Assembly: GCA_023415545.1 (NCBI GenBank)
Contig: JAEZKJ010000065.1
Location: forward strand, 1-8,896
DNA length: 8,896 nt
Source of the DNA: Bacteroidota bacterium
GTDB lineage: Bacteria > Bacteroidota > Bacteroidia > Bacteroidales > Bacteroidaceae
Direction: 5' to 3'
Made by a program: the position numbers and the translations under genes. Below are positions 1-6,118 of this stretch, in pieces (the stretch's first letter is position 1; each line of letters begins with the position of its first letter). Below the pieces are notes generated by a model. It had not been told where the DNA came from. It saw only the letters and a list, made by a program, of their open reading frames with translations, and made no database searches.

Positions 1-107
1 GGTATAACAGTATTTCTCAGTTTAAAGGATTGATGAACTTAAAAATGGAAGATAATGCTAATCCATTTGAAAGAACACAGTTCATGAAATATTTCAGTTC
101 TAAATAA
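1..107 (+). CDS. 3' end of an unidentified protein (partial)
   Basis: An open frame enters from the left edge (first full codon at 3) and ends at a TAA at 105-107, giving 34 visible residues that end in FMKYFSSK. The other two forward frames contain stops within the first 35 bases, so this is the only open one. A strong intrinsic terminator begins 25 bases after the stop, which supports this being the true end of a transcribed gene. The fragment is hydrophilic and looks soluble. I do not recognise the family, and too little is present to assign a function. Confidence 0.6.
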   Translation, partial: YNSISQFKGLMNLKMEDNANPFERTQFMKYFSSK

Positions 108-131
108 TTTATTCTTTATACCATAAAGAGG

Positions 132-162
132 CCGGGTCAAAAGAAATTTTGATCCGGTTTTC
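132..162 (+). terminator. Rho-independent terminator
   Basis: The sequence CCGGGTCAAAA (132-142) pairs with TTTTGATCCGG (147-157) across a GAAA tetraloop. Ten of the eleven pairs are Watson-Crick and one is G-U. The stem is followed at once by TTTTCTT. It closes the partial gene ending at 107. The GAAA loop and GC-rich base suggest a stable structure. On the opposite strand there is no comparable T run, so termination is probably one-way. Confidence 0.88.
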
Positions 163-221
163 TTATGTTATCTTTTTCTTATGGTTTTCTACTTAACCTT
201 TTAAAAAAATACAAATATATT

Positions 222-702
222 TTATGCAGCCATTTTTTGCAAGATAATAAGGCTATTGTCTGCAATTGCTACAAGTCCCCATTCCACAGATACTTCTTCC
301 TTGGATTTTAGTTTGAACCTCTTGAACCCGTGATTGAACTTGATGTTCCCAAAAACAGCCTCCGGTTCTATAGACCTACTGCTTTTATGGCGCACTCCTT
401 CTTTTGTGTTGAGAAGCTCCCTTGCCTTTTCACGATAACCATTGGCTTTAAGATTCATTTCAATTGTTCTTCTATCACTTTTTCTTTTGTAGCACATTCC
501 TTTTAACAGGCATCCCTTACAATTCGAAGCTCGATAGACTTACACTACGGATTCATATCCTATATATGAAACAGATTTGCAGTACTTTCACTACGGAACC
601 TGTTGATGGTTCTGAAATCTAACCTGCCCATTCCCGACAGCTACATGAAGTGGATATTCTCCTGCAACTGCTTCTTCATCTGTCTGCAAGCGTAGAAATT
701 TC
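222..702 (-). pseudogene. IS1182-family transposase remnant, internally deleted
   Basis: On the minus strand two blocks of an IS1182-type (DDE) transposase survive. The N-terminal block (about 702-590) reads CRQMKKQLQENIHFM, an in-frame stop (TAG, 641-643, where the family usually has Trp), then LSGM and DFRTINRFRSE. The C-terminal block (about 560-222) begins GYESVV, hits a TAA (540-542), continues YRASNCKGCLLKGMCYK with the family's cysteine cluster, and ends with SIEPEAVFGNIKFNHGF, typical of the family's C terminus. The two blocks are in different frames, and the catalytic core between them is missing. About 160 codons remain of a protein that is normally about 450-550 residues. The stretch 497-222 alone could be read as a 91-residue ORF, but it is only the transposase tail. 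Family assignment is from remembered motifs; the decay is seen directly. Confidence 0.85.
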
Positions 703-965
703 AGAAACAATTAATTAAAAAAAGTATTAAGTCGTTTAGATGCTGACTGATTGACCAAGCAATAATCGTATAAACCTTTATTTTAAGAAGATTCAACTCT
801 TCTCACGTAGTCCTCTATGTAGTCGAAATTAAGACCTATTAGTGCTACCTCGTAAAATAAAGTAACAACTTAACACTTTGTTGTTTTATCTTATAGAATT
901 ACCTTCTTAAACTATTAACTCATTGTTGAAAATTTCTGAAATATTTCTCTTTCTTTGTCTATATA
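703..965. other. Gene-free stretch between IS remnant and riboswitch
   Basis: I find no convincing gene on either strand. The stretch contains a perfect 6-bp inverted repeat AGAAGA/TCTTCT (786-803) and an AACAAC/GTTGTT inverted repeat (864-869/880-885). It also has a 20-nt segment at 804-823 that resembles 4124-4143 beyond nrdG. Short minus-strand open frames here lack a start codon. It is probably decayed mobile-element or spacer DNA that leads into the nrdD promoter. Confidence 0.5.
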
Positions 966-970
966 TTTTT

Positions 971-978
971 TATCTTTG
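971..978 (+). promoter_or_regulatory. Probable -7 promoter element for nrdDG
   Basis: TATCTTTG matches the Bacteroidetes sigma-70 -7 consensus TAnnTTTG exactly. It would start transcription just after 980, close to the 5' strand of the riboswitch P1 stem (984). No TTTG lies 19-21 nt upstream; the nearest (954-957) is only 13 nt away, so the -33 element is weak or absent. Confidence 0.65.
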
Positions 979-983
979 CAAAC

Positions 984-1160
984 AGATTAAGGTGTTTGAG
1001 GCGACGTCAGTCGCTAAGAATGAAAAGGGAACATCGGTGCAAATCCGAGACTATACCCGTAGCTGTAAGTTTCTAAAAGCTCCGTGCAATCTTAATGGTC
1101 ACTGCTGTATGAGTGGGAAGACCGCACGGACGAAACAAGTCAGAAGACCTGCCTTTTTCT
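984..1160 (+). promoter_or_regulatory. Cobalamin (B12) riboswitch aptamer
   Basis: The segment carries the conserved blocks of AdoCbl-type riboswitches in order: GGGAAC.TCGGTGCAAATCCG (1027-1047), the ACCCG.AGCTGTAA block (1055-1068), TCACTG (1099-1104), GGGAAGACC (1115-1123) and the B12 box AAGTCAGAAGACCTGCC (1137-1153). Pairings seen by eye are AGA/TCT plus AAGG/CCTT closing the domain (984-992/1152-1160), GCGAC/GTCGC (1001-1005/1010-1014), GGG/CCC (1027-1029/1056-1058), TCGG/CCGA (1034-1037/1045-1048), GTTTC/GAAAC (1069-1073/1132-1136), TCCGTGC/GCACGGA (1081-1087/1124-1130) and GGTC/GACC (1097-1100/1120-1123). In this class ligand binding normally lowers expression of the downstream gene, here nrdDG. 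An 87-codon ORF covering the element is incidental. Confidence 0.93.
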
Positions 1161-1168
1161 ATAATTTA

Positions 1169-1248
1169 GATACTTTCGGGAGATAGAGTATCAAAGATAG
1201 AGTCTGCAAAACAAGAAGATTTAATCTGGAACATTCCCCGCAAGTATC
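1169..1248 (+). promoter_or_regulatory. Riboswitch expression platform with alternative hairpins
   Basis: GATACT (1169-1174) can pair with AGTATC at 1187-1192 to form a local hairpin. Alternatively, GATACTT plus CGGG (1169-1175, 1177-1180) can pair with CCCG plus AAGTATC (1237-1240, 1242-1248), giving 11 of 12 pairs with one T-C mismatch. Both use the same left arm, so they exclude each other. Neither is followed by a T run, so control is more likely at translation or RNA stability than at termination. The nrdD start codon is at 1280, behind an AT-rich leader with no clear Shine-Dalgarno sequence. Confidence 0.55.
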
Positions 1249-1279
1249 ATAGGCTGTAAATATTTATAAATTAACGCAT

Positions 1280-3487
1280 ATGATACAGACAGTTGTTAAA
1301 AGAGATGGTCGTATCGTGGGATTTAACCGCGAGAAAATCGCTGCGGCTATACGCAAAGCGATGCTTACGACAGAGGCAGGAGAGGACGAAGTTCTCGTTT
1401 ATAAAATTGTTGACCGCATAGAGTTTCGCGGTAAAGAACAATCTTCGGTGGAGGAAATTCAAGATATGGTAGAGGTTGAACTTATGGCCTCGCCTCGCAA
1501 GGAGGTAGCTAAAAGTTACATCGCCTATCGCGACAAAAGAAGCATTGCTCGTAAAGCAAAGACTCGTGAAATGTTTTTGGAAATAGTGGAGGCGAAATCT
1601 AATGATGTAACACGTGAGAATGCAAATATGAATGCTGATACTCCTGCAGGTATGATGATGAAGTTCGCATCGGAGACAACAAAGCCTTTTGTCGATGATT
1701 ATCTATTGTCGGAAGATACTCTGTGGGCGGTGCGTAACAACTATCTTCATATCCACGATAAGGATTACTACCCAACCAAGTCGCTCACTTGTATCCAGCA
1801 CCCATTGGATAAGATTCTCGAACACGGTTTTCAGGCTGGACACGGCGAGAGCCGCCCAACGAAGCGTATAGAAACAGCTTCTATTATGGCTTGTATTTCG
1901 ATGGAGACCGTACAAAACGAGATGCACGGAGGTCAGGCAATACCTGCTTTTGATTTCTATCTTGCGCCTTATGTGCGTCGCAGTTACATTGAGGAGGTAA
2001 AGACTATTGAGAAACTCACAGGCATAGATTTGAAGCATCTATACGAGGCAGAAATAAATGATTATCTTTATCGAGAACTAGATTTTCTGCAGGGTGATGA
2101 GCGATTCAAACAACACGCTATAAATCGCACCATTAGCCGAGTTCACCAATCAATGGAGGCATTCATCCACAATATGAACACAATCCATTCACGAGGTGGA
2201 AACCAAGTTGTCTTTTCATCTATCAACTATGGTACGGATATTTCGGCAGAGGGTCGTTGTATTATTCGTGAGTTATTGCAGTCCACATACGAGGGCGTAG
2301 GAAGTGGCTCGACTGCTATATTCCCCATTCAGATATGGAAAAAGAAGCGTGGCGTAAGTTATCTGCCTGAGGATAAAAACTATGATTTGTATCAATTTGC
2401 CTGTAAAGTTGCGGCTCGCCGTTTCTTCCCAAACTTCGTAAATCTTGATGCGACATATAATAAACACGAAAAGTGGAATGAAAATGACCCTAAACGCTAC
2501 CAGTATGAGGTAGCCACAATGGGCTGTCGTACACGAGTTTTCGAGAATCGCTTTGGCGAGAAGACCTCTATTGCACGAGGCAACCTCTCTTTCTCAACAA
2601 TTAACATTGTGCGTTTGGCAATTGAGTGTATGAGTATCGAAGATAAAACTCAACGAATAGAACACTTCTTTGCCAAGTTGGATAATATTTTGGATATTAC
2701 TGCCAAGCAGTTGTGCGACAGATACGATTTTCAAAAGACAGCCCTCGCTAAACAATTTCCTTTGCTTATGTCCTCTCTGTGGTCGGGTTGTGAGGAGCTT
2801 AAGCCCAATGACACCGTAGGGCGTGTCATCAATCAAGGTACGCTCGGTATTGGCTTTATCGGCCTTGCTGAATGTCTGATTGCGCTGGTTGGTAAACATC
2901 ACGGAGAATCGGAGGAGGCACAAGAGTTGGGTTTGAGAATCATAACTTATATGCGTGATAGAGTAAATGAGTTTTCGGAGCAATACCAACATAATTTCAG
3001 TGTATTGGCAACTCCTGCCGAGGGCTTATCGGGTCGTTTTACTCGCATAGATTGCAAGAAGTTTGGCGAGATAGCAGGCGTTACCGACAAAGAGTATTAT
3101 ACCAACTCTAATCATATTCCCGTATATTATAAGTGCTCGCCTAAACATAAGGCTGAGATTGAAGCACCATACCACGATCTAACGCGAGGAGGTCATATTT
3201 TCTATATTGAGATCGACGGCGATGCTACGCACAATCCGCAGGCAATCATGGATATTGTCGATTTAATGGATAAAAATAACATCGGCTACTGCTCGGTAAA
3301 TCACAATCGCAATCGTTGTATGAATTGTGGCTACGAAGATGCACAGCAAGATTTGACTATATGTCCGAAATGTGGTAGCAACAACATTGATAAACTTCAA
3401 CGCATTACGGGCTACTTGGTTGGTACAACCGAGCGTTGGAATAAAGCTAAATTGGCAGAATTAAATGACAGAGTTATTCACAAATAG
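1280..3487 (+). CDS. nrdD: Anaerobic (class III) ribonucleoside-triphosphate reductase
   Basis: This glycyl-radical enzyme reduces ribonucleoside triphosphates to dNTPs in the cytoplasm under anoxia. The 735 residues follow the family order. An ATP-cone regulatory domain (about 3-93, starting VVKRDGRIVGFNREKI) is followed by the ten-stranded barrel core, with Cys171 in SLTCIQHPL and Cys416 in ATMGCRTR, the usual place of the thiyl-radical cysteine. Next come a C-terminal zinc site, Cys680-X2-Cys683 and Cys695-X2-Cys698, and the radical loop RITGYLVG with Gly711. All expected catalytic elements are present and length is normal. The ATG at 1280 gives a correct ATP-cone start. The gene lies under a B12 riboswitch and overlaps nrdG, which supplies its activase. 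Nine of its first eleven Arg codons are CGN, unlike the AGA-rich genes downstream. Family members generally use formate or a thioredoxin-type reductant; which one applies here I cannot tell. Confidence 0.97.
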   Translation: MIQTVVKRDGRIVGFNREKIAAAIRKAMLTTEAGEDEVLVYKIVDRIEFRGKEQSSVEEIQDMVEVELMASPRKEVAKSYIAYRDKRSIARKAKTREMFLEIVEAKSNDVTRENANMNADTPAGMMMKFASETTKPFVDDYLLSEDTLWAVRNNYLHIHDKDYYPTKSLTCIQHPLDKILEHGFQAGHGESRPTKRIETASIMACISMETVQNEMHGGQAIPAFDFYLAPYVRRSYIEEVKTIEKLTGIDLKHLYEAEINDYLYRELDFLQGDERFKQHAINRTISRVHQSMEAFIHNMNTIHSRGGNQVVFSSINYGTDISAEGRCIIRELLQSTYEGVGSGSTAIFPIQIWKKKRGVSYLPEDKNYDLYQFACKVAARRFFPNFVNLDATYNKHEKWNENDPKRYQYEVATMGCRTRVFENRFGEKTSIARGNLSFSTINIVRLAIECMSIEDKTQRIEHFFAKLDNILDITAKQLCDRYDFQKTALAKQFPLLMSSLWSGCEELKPNDTVGRVINQGTLGIGFIGLAECLIALVGKHHGESEEAQELGLRIITYMRDRVNEFSEQYQHNFSVLATPAEGLSGRFTRIDCKKFGEIAGVTDKEYYTNSNHIPVYYKCSPKHKAEIEAPYHDLTRGGHIFYIEIDGDATHNPQAIMDIVDLMDKNNIGYCSVNHNRNRCMNCGYEDAQQDLTICPKCGSNNIDKLQRITGYLVGTTERWNKAKLAELNDRVIHK

Positions 3488-3965
3488 TATTCGCATACTT
3501 GATATTAAGTACGGAACTTCGGTTGATGGTATTGGGTTACGCACCTCGCTATATTGTGCAGGGTGCGAACACCATTGTAAGGGGTGCCACAATCCTCAAT
3601 CGTGGAACGAGAGCGGTGGCGAGGTGATAGATATCGAAGAGTTGTTTCGATTGATTGTCGATGCCGACATGAATGTAACTTTTACGGGTGGCGACCCGAT
3701 GTTGTATCCCGAAGGTTTTATTGAGTTGGCTAAAATGATTAAGTCTAAGACCGACAAAACCATTTGGTGCTACACGGGATACTGCTTTGAGGATTTGCTT
3801 AAACACCAAATTCGTCGTAAGTTGGTCGAATTGTGTGATGTAATTGTTGATGGTCGTTATATCGAAACCGAACGAGATACGTCACTGCACTTTCGAGGGA
3901 GTAGAAATCAGCGTATTATCGATGTGCGTAAATCACTTCAAAGTGATTTGTGTGTAATATTTTAG
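3465..3965 (+). CDS. nrdG: Anaerobic ribonucleotide reductase activating protein (radical SAM)
   Basis: NrdG uses a [4Fe-4S] cluster and S-adenosylmethionine to generate the glycyl radical on NrdD. The 166-residue protein has the short-form length typical of the family. The cluster motif is Cys34-X3-Cys38-X2-Cys41 (GCEHHCKGCHNPQSW), preceded by VDGIGLRTSLY, where most relatives have DGPG. TFTGGDPM (about 72-79) is the glycine-rich SAM-binding strand. The C terminus contains the conserved FRGSRNQRIIDV. The ATG at 3465 lies inside nrdD, giving a 23-nt overlap. No other Met occurs before the cluster motif, so this start is secure. Overlap and order imply one transcript with coupled translation under the same riboswitch. 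The last codons contain a perfect inverted repeat (3930-3949). Confidence 0.96.
   Translation: MTELFTNSIRILDIKYGTSVDGIGLRTSLYCAGCEHHCKGCHNPQSWNESGGEVIDIEELFRLIVDADMNVTFTGGDPMLYPEGFIELAKMIKSKTDKTIWCYTGYCFEDLLKHQIRRKLVELCDVIVDGRYIETERDTSLHFRGSRNQRIIDVRKSLQSDLCVIF
3930..3949 (+). repeat. Perfect 9-bp inverted repeat in the nrdG 3' end
   Basis: AAATCACTT (3930-3938) and AAGTGATTT (3941-3949) are exact reverse complements separated by two bases. As RNA, eight pairs with a TCAA loop is the realistic form. It lies in the last codons of nrdG, 27 bases before the larger hairpin at 3976. It may help protect the 3' end or contribute to termination, since TAATATTTTA follows after a short gap. Confidence 0.6.
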
Positions 3966-3975
3966 ATTATGTAAA

Positions 3976-4028
3976 AGTGGCGTATATAGTGAACCGTGTA
4001 GTTCCTTAATACGCCACTGTTGTTTGTC
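3976..4028 (+). terminator. Probable nrdDG terminator (nested hairpin)
   Basis: AGTGGCGTAT (3976-3985) pairs perfectly with ATACGCCACT (4009-4018). Inside the 23-base loop, GAAC (3991-3994) pairs with GTTC (4001-4004). The outer stem is followed by GTTGTTTGT, a modest T-rich tail. It begins 10 bases after the nrdG stop. The weak tail leaves room for a processing or stability element instead. Confidence 0.65.
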
Positions 4029-4311
4029 AGCCTGAAATCTTTAAAAATGTTTGTTTTCAGCGCATTACTTTCAAAAGAGTTTACTCCTTTGCACTCGTAG
4101 TTTTTTTGCTTAATCACGACCTCCATGTAGTCTTCTAAGTAGTATTTCTCAATTTTGTAAAAGCTAACACTGATAATCAATTAGTTAAAAATTAAACCTG
4201 TCTAATTTTTGGGTCACCCTTTTATTTTTGTTTATAAATCATATTGATTATTTTAATAGAGTGAAGATTGAGCAATAATAAAAAATATTACCTATATGTT
4301 TATTTCTTTCT
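4019..4311. other. Gene-poor spacer with a possible IS3-type end
   Basis: No convincing gene is seen. A 72-codon minus-strand open frame (4180-3962) has no recognisable similarity and runs through the nrdDG terminator, so I do not call it. TGTCTAATTTTTGGGTCA (4199-4216) resembles the terminal inverted repeat of IS3-family elements read inward from 4216, which would place the element to the left. No partner end or transposase was found. AAAAATTA/TAATTTTT (4187-4194/4203-4210) forms a perfect 8-bp inverted repeat in the same place. The segment 4124-4143 resembles 804-823. Confidence 0.4.
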
Positions 4312-4359
4312 GTTTACTGAATAATAAAAGGAAAAAAAGTAAACATTTTTTTTGTTTAC
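4312..4359 (+). promoter_or_regulatory. Candidate operator: three GTTTAC-type sites
   Basis: GTTTAC occurs at 4312-4317, its reverse complement GTAAAC at 4339-4344, and GTTTAC again at 4354-4359. The last two form a perfect inverted repeat with a 9-base spacer, and the right arm overlaps the -33 promoter box (4351-4354). A dimeric regulator bound here would compete with RNA polymerase. The regulator is unknown and is not encoded in the window. Confidence 0.45.
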
Positions 4360-4381
4360 CATATGGAAAGCCTTATCTTTG
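4351..4381 (+). promoter_or_regulatory. Bacteroidetes-type promoter for the ligase operon
   Basis: TTTG (4351-4354), a 19-nt spacer and TATCTTTG (4374-4381) match the Bacteroidetes sigma-70 consensus in both boxes and spacing. Transcription would begin near 4388, leaving a leader of about 45 nt. The leader is very AT-rich and has no clear Shine-Dalgarno sequence, as is common in this phylum. Confidence 0.85.
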
Positions 4382-4433
4382 CTCATTATAACACTATTTG
4401 TGCAAAAAAATTAAGAATTAATTAAATATTAAT

Positions 4434-6089
4434 ATGGAGCAAAGTTTTATCACCTTTTTAGAAAAAAGCGTAAAGAAATATTGGGATCTCGATGCTTTGA
4501 CTGATTATAATGGTGCAACACTTCAATATAAAGATGTAGCTCGAAAAATTGAGAAATTACATATTATTTTTGAAGAAAGTGGTATAAAAGAGGGCGACAA
4601 GATTGCAATTTGTGGACGCAACTGTTCACACTGGGGTGTAGCATTCTTAGCTACATTAACTTATGGTGCCGTTGCAGTACCTATTCTACACGAATTTAAA
4701 CCTGACAATATTCACAATATTGTAAACCATTCGGACTCAAAACTCCTTTTTGTGGGTGATATGGTTTGGGAAGGTCTTAACGAAAGTGCTATGCCTGATC
4801 TTGAAGGCATCCTTTTATTGAATGACTTCTCATTATTAGTATCAAGAAGTGAAAAACTTGATTATGCTCGTAATCATTTGAATGAACTATTTGGTAAAAA
4901 ATTCCCAAGATACTTCCGTCCAGAACATGTATCATATAAAATAGACGACCCTGAAGCTCTTGCCATTATCAATTATACATCAGGAACTACCAGTTCATCA
5001 AAAGGTGTAATGATACCATATAGGGCAATTTGGTCGAATATTCAGTTTGCTTTAGATGTACTAACATTAAATCCTGGAGAAAAAGTAGTTTCTATGTTGC
5101 CAATGGCTCATATGTATGGACTAGCCTTTGAATTCATTTTTGAATTCTGTTCAGGATGTCATGTTTATTTCTTAACAAGAATACCAAGTCCAAAAATTAT
5201 TTTCCAAGCCTTCGCTGAAATTAAGCCAAACTTGGTTATTGCTGTTCCATTGATTATTGAAAAAATTATCAAGAAGAGCATTCTTCCAAAATTGCAGACT
5301 CCAACAATGAAGATACTTCTTAAAGTTCCTATTGTGAGCGATAAGATAAAAGCTACAGTTAGAGAGAAAATGATTCAAGCCTTTGGAGGTAACTTCTATG
5401 AAATAGTTGTTGGTGGTGCATCTTTTAATCAGGATATAGAGAAATTCCTTAGAAGTATTGAATTCCCTTATACTGTAGGTTATGGTATGACAGAATGTGC
5501 TCCTCTGATATGTTATGAAGATTGGAAAAAGTTCAAAGCCGGTTCATGCGGTAAACCTGTACATAGAATGGAGATAAAAATCCAGAGTCCTGATCCTGAA
5601 AATATTGTAGGAGAAATATTAATTAAAGGTCCTAATGTAATGCTTGGTTATTACAAAAATCCTCAAGCTACTGCTGAAGCAATCAGCGAAGATGGATGGA
5701 TGCGCACAGGTGACCTTGGTATAATTGATGCAGAAGGTAACCTTACCATAAAAGGAAGGAGTAAAAATATGTTACTTGGTCCTTCCGGACAAAATATCTA
5801 CCCTGAAGAGATTGAAGATAAATTAAACAACATGCCTCTTGTTTGTGAAAGCATCATCATTCAGCAACACGATGGTCGCCTAGCCGCACTTATCTACCCT
5901 GATTTTGAAGAGGCACATATTCAAGGATTAACAGAGGAACAAATTGAGGAGCTGATGGAAGCTAACAGAGTTGCTCTTAATGCTGAAATCCCTGCATATT
6001 CACAGATATCTAGAATAAAGATTTATCACGAAGAGTTTGAAAAGACTCCTAAGAAAAGTATCAAACGTTTCCTTTATCAAGAGATTTAA
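4434..6089 (+). CDS. AMP-forming acyl-CoA/acyl-acid ligase (long-chain type)
   Basis: The protein belongs to the ANL adenylating superfamily and resembles long-chain fatty-acid CoA ligases. These activate a carboxylic acid as an acyl-AMP and pass it to CoA. Its 551 residues fit the family. Motifs run in order: the phosphate-binding loop YTSGTTSSSKGVMI (181-194), the LPMAHMYGL segment (222-230), VGYGMTECAPL (348-358) with the Thr-Glu that contacts Mg-ATP, GWMRTGDLG (421-429) with the ribose-binding Asp427, and the hinge GRSKNMLLG (441-449). The C-terminal A10 motif reads TPKKSIKRF (538-546). Aligned to the usual TPTGKIKR, the catalytic Lys column holds Ser542, with Lys at 540, 541 and 544. No signal peptide or membrane span is seen, so it is cytoplasmic. 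Start and leader fit the promoter at 4351-4381. Ten of 17 Arg codons are AGA/AGG. Substrate is not predictable from sequence. Confidence 0.9.
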   Translation: MEQSFITFLEKSVKKYWDLDALTDYNGATLQYKDVARKIEKLHIIFEESGIKEGDKIAICGRNCSHWGVAFLATLTYGAVAVPILHEFKPDNIHNIVNHSDSKLLFVGDMVWEGLNESAMPDLEGILLLNDFSLLVSRSEKLDYARNHLNELFGKKFPRYFRPEHVSYKIDDPEALAIINYTSGTTSSSKGVMIPYRAIWSNIQFALDVLTLNPGEKVVSMLPMAHMYGLAFEFIFEFCSGCHVYFLTRIPSPKIIFQAFAEIKPNLVIAVPLIIEKIIKKSILPKLQTPTMKILLKVPIVSDKIKATVREKMIQAFGGNFYEIVVGGASFNQDIEKFLRSIEFPYTVGYGMTECAPLICYEDWKKFKAGSCGKPVHRMEIKIQSPDPENIVGEILIKGPNVMLGYYKNPQATAEAISEDGWMRTGDLGIIDAEGNLTIKGRSKNMLLGPSGQNIYPEEIEDKLNNMPLVCESIIIQQHDGRLAALIYPDFEEAHIQGLTEEQIEELMEANRVALNAEIPAYSQISRIKIYHEEFEKTPKKSIKRFLYQEI

Positions 6090-6094
6090 AATAT

Positions 6095-6110
6095 TCTGAG
6101 ATTACTCAGA
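6095..6110 (+). promoter_or_regulatory. Small hairpin ahead of the repeat-protein start
   Basis: TCTGAG (6095-6100) and CTCAGA (6105-6110) are perfect reverse complements around an ATTA loop. The hairpin fills most of the 29-nt gap between the ligase stop and the ATG at 6119, leaving only GAGAAATT before the start codon. It could affect initiation or mark an RNA processing site. It lacks a T tail, so it is not a terminator by itself. Confidence 0.4.
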
Positions 6111-6118
6111 GAGAAATT

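Noticed and set aside
954..978. TTTG at 954-957 as the -33 box for nrdD
   Set aside because: It is only 13 nt from the -7 element, whereas the Bacteroidetes consensus needs about 19; only the -7 element was called.
923..1186. 87-codon plus-strand ORF
   Set aside because: It covers the promoter and the whole B12 aptamer; its composition is set by RNA structure and it has no recognisable protein features.
1703..2992. Minus-strand ORFs opposite nrdD (1703-2038, 2273-2467, 2594-2992)
   Set aside because: nrdD on the plus strand is complete with every catalytic motif; these are antisense shadows without domains or leaders.
3962..4180. 72-codon minus-strand ORF
   Set aside because: It runs antisense through the nrdDG terminator and shows no recognisable motif. 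Its N-terminal YLEDYM peptide is kept as part of the diverged-repeat finding instead.
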